A DNA stretch of 33,844 nt from an uncultured Lachnospiraceae bacterium. GTDB lineage: Bacteria > Bacillota > Clostridia > Lachnospirales > Lachnospiraceae. Both the position numbers and the translations under genes were made by a program. This document shows positions 31,951 through 33,844 of the stretch, piece after piece. The notes beneath the pieces were generated by a model. The model did no database searches. It saw nothing but the letters and a program-made list of their open reading frames with translations, and was not told the DNA's origin. The DNA lies in contig CAMLYL010000026.1 of NCBI GenBank assembly GCA_946491665.1, positions 1-33,844 on the forward strand, given 5' to 3'. How positions within the stretch are numbered: position 1 is the first letter of the stretch; the number at the start of each line of letters is the position of its first letter.

Positions 31951-31979
31951 ACTATAGCATATATTATTAGCACTGTAAA
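31951..31979 (-). promoter_or_regulatory. hsp20 promoter
   Basis: On the minus strand TTTACA (31974-31979) and TATAGT (31951-31956) have a 17-base spacer, with TG one base before the -10 (extended -10). The -35 lies inside the CIRCE element. Confidence 0.75.
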
Positions 31980-31993
31980 TAGGCGAGTGCTAA
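31967..31993. promoter_or_regulatory. CIRCE element (HrcA operator)
   Basis: TTAGCACTG, nine spacer bases, then GAGTGCTAA: the canonical CIRCE inverted repeat (TTAGCACTC-N9-GAGTGCTAA) with a single mismatch in the ninth base. It overlaps the -35 of hsp20, the expected place for HrcA repression. Confidence 0.9.
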
Positions 31994-32044
31994 TTTTTTG
32001 TGAAAATTCTGTGAACAAACTTGTATAAACCAAAGGATCCCCCC

Positions 32045-32074
32045 TGTACAGGCATTCGCATCCCGTGATATGAT
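32045..32074 (+). promoter_or_regulatory. Probable promoter of the TIR-domain gene
   Basis: TGTACA (32045-32050) and TATGAT (32069-32074) with an 18-base spacer. The TIR start codon lies about 48 bases downstream, behind AGGAGG. Confidence 0.5.
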
Positions 32075-32122
32075 ATTTTTACAATTGAGGATCGGGCAGA
32101 ATTATTATCAGGAGGAAAAGTT

Positions 32123-32386
32123 ATGTATCAGATCTTTATCAGCTACCGTCGGGAAGGCGGAGAATTTCTCGGAAAAATGATTTATGACCGGCTGTCGCAA
32201 AAAGGATATCGGGTATTTTATGATGTTGAAACACTGACGTCAGGTCATTTTAACACCCAGCTGTATCATGTAATTGAAGAATGTCAGGATTTTCTTTTAT
32301 TGCTGACGCCGGGCAGTATGGACCGCTGCTGCAGGGATTCCGATGACTGGGTTCGCAGCGAAATCCGCCACGCTCTGAAATGCTGA
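32123..32386 (+). CDS. TIR-domain fragment (87 aa) as actually readable
   Basis: If the TGA is obeyed, an 87-residue TIR fragment is made. It begins MYQIFISYRREGGEFLGKMI and has the TIR beta-strand/loop FISYRR. VFYDVETLTSG follows, then a helix with DDWVRSEI, whose glutamate E80 sits where NAD-cleaving TIR domains have their catalytic Glu. The last strand and helix of the fold lie beyond the stop. A strong AGGAGG site precedes the ATG. It would be truncated and probably inactive as NADase unless read through. Confidence 0.6.
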   Translation: MYQIFISYRREGGEFLGKMIYDRLSQKGYRVFYDVETLTSGHFNTQLYHVIEECQDFLLLLTPGSMDRCCRDSDDWVRSEIRHALKC

Positions 32387-32404
32387 AAAAATATTATACC
32401 GATC

Positions 32405-32848
32405 ATGGCCAGAGGATTTTCATGGCCCCCGGTTCTTCCCGAAGAGCTGCGCAGCTTGCCCATATATGAGGCAGTTACTGCCAATAACGAATATTTTGAC
32501 GCAGCTATCGACCGTTTGTGTTCAAAATTTCTCAAAAGTATACCTGACAGCACACAGAACAGAACCGGGCTACAGAGCAAATATCCGGCAACCTGTTCTG
32601 CTGTTATCACCCCGACCGTACGGGAATTTCTGGATTACAAAGTAAAATATGGTATTCCTGCGGAAAAACTGAAGCAGCTCTTTCTGGATCTTTTTACCAT
32701 GTCGGCTGCTGATGCCGCAAAAAAATATCCGGCAGCCAGAAAACCAGCCATTCACTGCATCCCGTCGGTTCAGAAATGCTGGAACAGGCTCTCCTCAATA
32801 TTATCTCCTGCTTTGACCGACTGGAACCTGACAAAAAAGACGAACTGA
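32405..32848 (+). CDS. Middle fragment of the TIR gene: end of TIR domain plus helical linker
   Basis: In frame with the TIR ORF, 18 bases after its TGA. Up to the seven-A run it holds the end of the TIR fold (FSWPPVLPEELRSLPIYEAV, YFDAAIDRLCSKFL) and a linker with a helix (VREFLDYKVKYGIPAEKLKQ). Beyond 32725 the remaining codons appear out of frame. The ATG has no ribosome binding site, so independent translation is unlikely. Confidence 0.4.
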   Translation: MARGFSWPPVLPEELRSLPIYEAVTANNEYFDAAIDRLCSKFLKSIPDSTQNRTGLQSKYPATCSAVITPTVREFLDYKVKYGIPAEKLKQLFLDLFTMSAADAAKKYPAARKPAIHCIPSVQKCWNRLSSILSPALTDWNLTKKTN

Positions 32849-33654
32849 AAATATTTTTTGACCGGATCAGACAGCGAAATCAGATTTATGAATCTGACGG
32901 AACCCCTCTGAGAAAACAGATTGGGCAGATTTTCAGCCTGCAGGGGCAGAACTGGCATATGCAGGATGTTTTTCAGCTGGGAGACCGGAAATACGGCATG
33001 GCCGTTCGATATGATAATAATCTGATTCCTGAAGCGGACTTTTTTCATATCTCGGAAAATGATGATCTCCTGCAGCTTCAGAAAGACAGCCCCCAATACC
33101 TCATGGCCGCAGTCTATTATGCTCAGGAATGTCTGCTGATGGATATCATTCCGCCCAGCTATCTGTCTGCAGCCGGCCCTGCCATATATAAAATGATGTC
33201 GGAAAAGGAATCCACAAGATCCATGGCAGAACATCTGAAACGAATGGAAGGATTTCATAATACAGAGATTTACGGAACCTGCGAAAAAAAGCAGATTTTC
33301 GGGAAAAAACAATACACACTGCATATATCCCGAAAGGAGATCACGGAGCGGGATCTGCAGTCGCATCTCCGGAAAAAAATATCCTCATTAAGCAGTATGA
33401 TCCCCCTGGATCTTGTGTCCATAAACGGATACGACGAATTCCTGCTGCTTGCCTGTCCCAGGGATCCGTCCGGGAAACATCTTGCCCTGGATCGTCCTGT
33501 AATATACAAAATAGAAAAAAGCTATGCAGGCGCGTCTGTGAATCCCGTACTGAATATCTGTGAAATCACAGAAAAGAAAGGACTGCCCCTCACATCATCG
33601 GAACGTTTTGCCCTGCAGATGCTCCTTGCCCGATTAAATGATGTAGTTATCTGA
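32776..33654 (+). CDS. C-terminal fragment of the TIR gene, unknown domain (292 aa)
   Basis: A 292-codon ORF in the -1 frame relative to the TIR part. Its first ATG has no convincing ribosome site. It is open upstream to the seven-A run, reading ISGSQKTSHSLHPVGSE before that ATG, so it looks like a continuation of the TIR protein. Residues 1-190 are mixed, with RLEPDKKDELKIFFDRIR and SPQYLMAAVYYAQECLLMDI; the last part (SYAGASVNPVLNICEIT) looks beta-rich. No membrane segment is present. No family is recognised. In TIR effectors such C-terminal parts usually sense a trigger or oligomerise, which is only an analogy here. Confidence 0.5.
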   Translation: MLEQALLNIISCFDRLEPDKKDELKIFFDRIRQRNQIYESDGTPLRKQIGQIFSLQGQNWHMQDVFQLGDRKYGMAVRYDNNLIPEADFFHISENDDLLQLQKDSPQYLMAAVYYAQECLLMDIIPPSYLSAAGPAIYKMMSEKESTRSMAEHLKRMEGFHNTEIYGTCEKKQIFGKKQYTLHISRKEITERDLQSHLRKKISSLSSMIPLDLVSINGYDEFLLLACPRDPSGKHLALDRPVIYKIEKSYAGASVNPVLNICEITEKKGLPLTSSERFALQMLLARLNDVVI

Positions 33655-33666
33655 CAGATAACTGTT

Positions 33667-33706
33667 CTGCCGGTATGCAGCTCATGCAAAAACTGCATAC
33701 CGGCAG
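33667..33706 (+). terminator. Strong hairpin after the TIR gene
   Basis: CTGCCGGTATGCAG and CTGCATACCGGCAG form a perfect 14-bp stem around a 12-base loop, 13 bases after the stop codon. The T run is short (GATTCTT), but position and stability suggest a terminator. Confidence 0.65.
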
Positions 33707-33716
33707 GATTCTTCGC

Positions 33717-33758
33717 CTGCGGCGGGTTGCCTGGGCAACATCTTCCATTCCGCCGCAG
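33717..33758. other. Nested GC-rich hairpin
   Basis: An outer 9-bp stem (CTGCGGCGG with CCGCCGCAG) encloses an inner GTTGCC/GGCAAC palindrome. It follows the terminator hairpin. No ORF overlaps convincingly; it could be a repeat unit or part of an RNA. Confidence 0.45.
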
Positions 33759-33810
33759 TGCGATCCTCGCGGAGCGTTTTAATCTTATAGGAAATGAAAT
33801 TTGGTAAGTA

Positions 33811-33834
33811 GGTAAGCCCCTTACAGGGCTTACC
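33811..33834. terminator. Hairpin at the right edge
   Basis: GGTAAGCCC and GGGCTTACC form a 9-bp stem with a 6-base loop. It probably ends a gene beyond the window; no clear T run is present. Between 33655 and 33844 I see only these hairpins and no gene. Confidence 0.4.
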
Positions 33835-33844
33835 CCTCTCAGAA

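Larger units (their letters stand above)
32123..33654 (+). pseudogene. TIR-domain effector-like gene interrupted by a stop and a frameshift
   Basis: A single long coding unit of about 510 codons can be rebuilt from three adjacent ORFs. The TIR domain ends at a TGA (32384-32386), but the same frame continues at once with KNIIPIMARGF, which is the natural continuation of a TIR domain. The frame is lost again at a seven-A run (32719-32725), where a -1 shift, or one extra A, joins it to the long C-terminal ORF that runs to 33654. A good promoter and AGGAGG site precede it. It may be a decayed gene, carry sequencing errors, or use recoding. The C-terminal 290 residues match nothing I know. Confidence 0.65.

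Overview
The window looks like chromosomal DNA from an anaerobic Firmicute, most likely a Clostridia/Lachnospiraceae relative. This is inferred from gene content: a Clostridia-type ilvB, a CIRCE-controlled Hsp20, a sporulation-type polysaccharide deacetylase, GGAGG-type ribosome binding sites, TTGACA/TATAAT promoters and tight operons. Most of it is housekeeping and metabolism. I saw no rRNA, tRNA, CRISPR array or transposase gene.

Layout. 1-3.0 kb (minus): an AEC-family transporter followed by ilvB and the start of ilvN (acetolactate synthase). 3.1-4.5 kb (minus): thyA-folA, making dTMP and recycling folate. 4.6-8.1 kb (minus): dCMP deaminase, NudC-like Nudix hydrolase, RlmI-like rRNA methyltransferase and endonuclease IV; with thyA this puts dUMP supply, dTMP synthesis and base-excision repair side by side. 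8.2-10.9 kb (minus): a collapsed peptide-type ABC transporter locus. A lipoprotein binding protein and an unknown membrane protein remain, followed by a short in-frame fusion of an ATPase N-terminus to a permease C-terminus, with a 17-bp inverted-repeat element just beyond. A TetR-type regulator faces away at 11.0 kb.

11.6-14.2 kb: a 32-residue membrane peptide (minus), then a two-gene unit of a helical/coiled-coil protein plus FtsH (plus), preceded by three copies of a TTGTAAGG box. 14.2-19.6 kb (minus): a complete polyamine-uptake operon (cupin-XRE regulator, potA, potB, potC, potD) with a consensus promoter. Its PotA has a duplicated C-terminal TOBE-like module and its PotD ends in a membrane anchor. 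19.7-21.7 kb (minus): a DRE-TIM aldolase-type enzyme plus LarE. 21.8-23.2 kb (plus): an FAD-dependent dehydrogenase. 23.2-27.7 kb (minus): cardiolipin synthase, a membrane-tethered FKBP protein and a two-domain PPK2.

27.8-29.7 kb (plus): a structured non-coding candidate, a PdaB-like deacetylase and an SGNH hydrolase. 29.8-31.1 kb (minus): a membrane glycosyltransferase 2. 31.4-32.0 kb (minus): hsp20 under a promoter that overlaps CIRCE. 32.1-33.7 kb (plus): a TIR-domain gene whose reading frame is broken twice, by an in-frame UGA just after the TIR catalytic segment and by a -1 shift at a seven-A run. The last 190 bases hold only hairpins.

The items most worth a second look are the interrupted TIR gene, the structured element at 27.9 kb, the collapsed ABC locus with its inverted-repeat element, the operator-like boxes before the ftsH unit, and the unusual PotA/PotD architecture.
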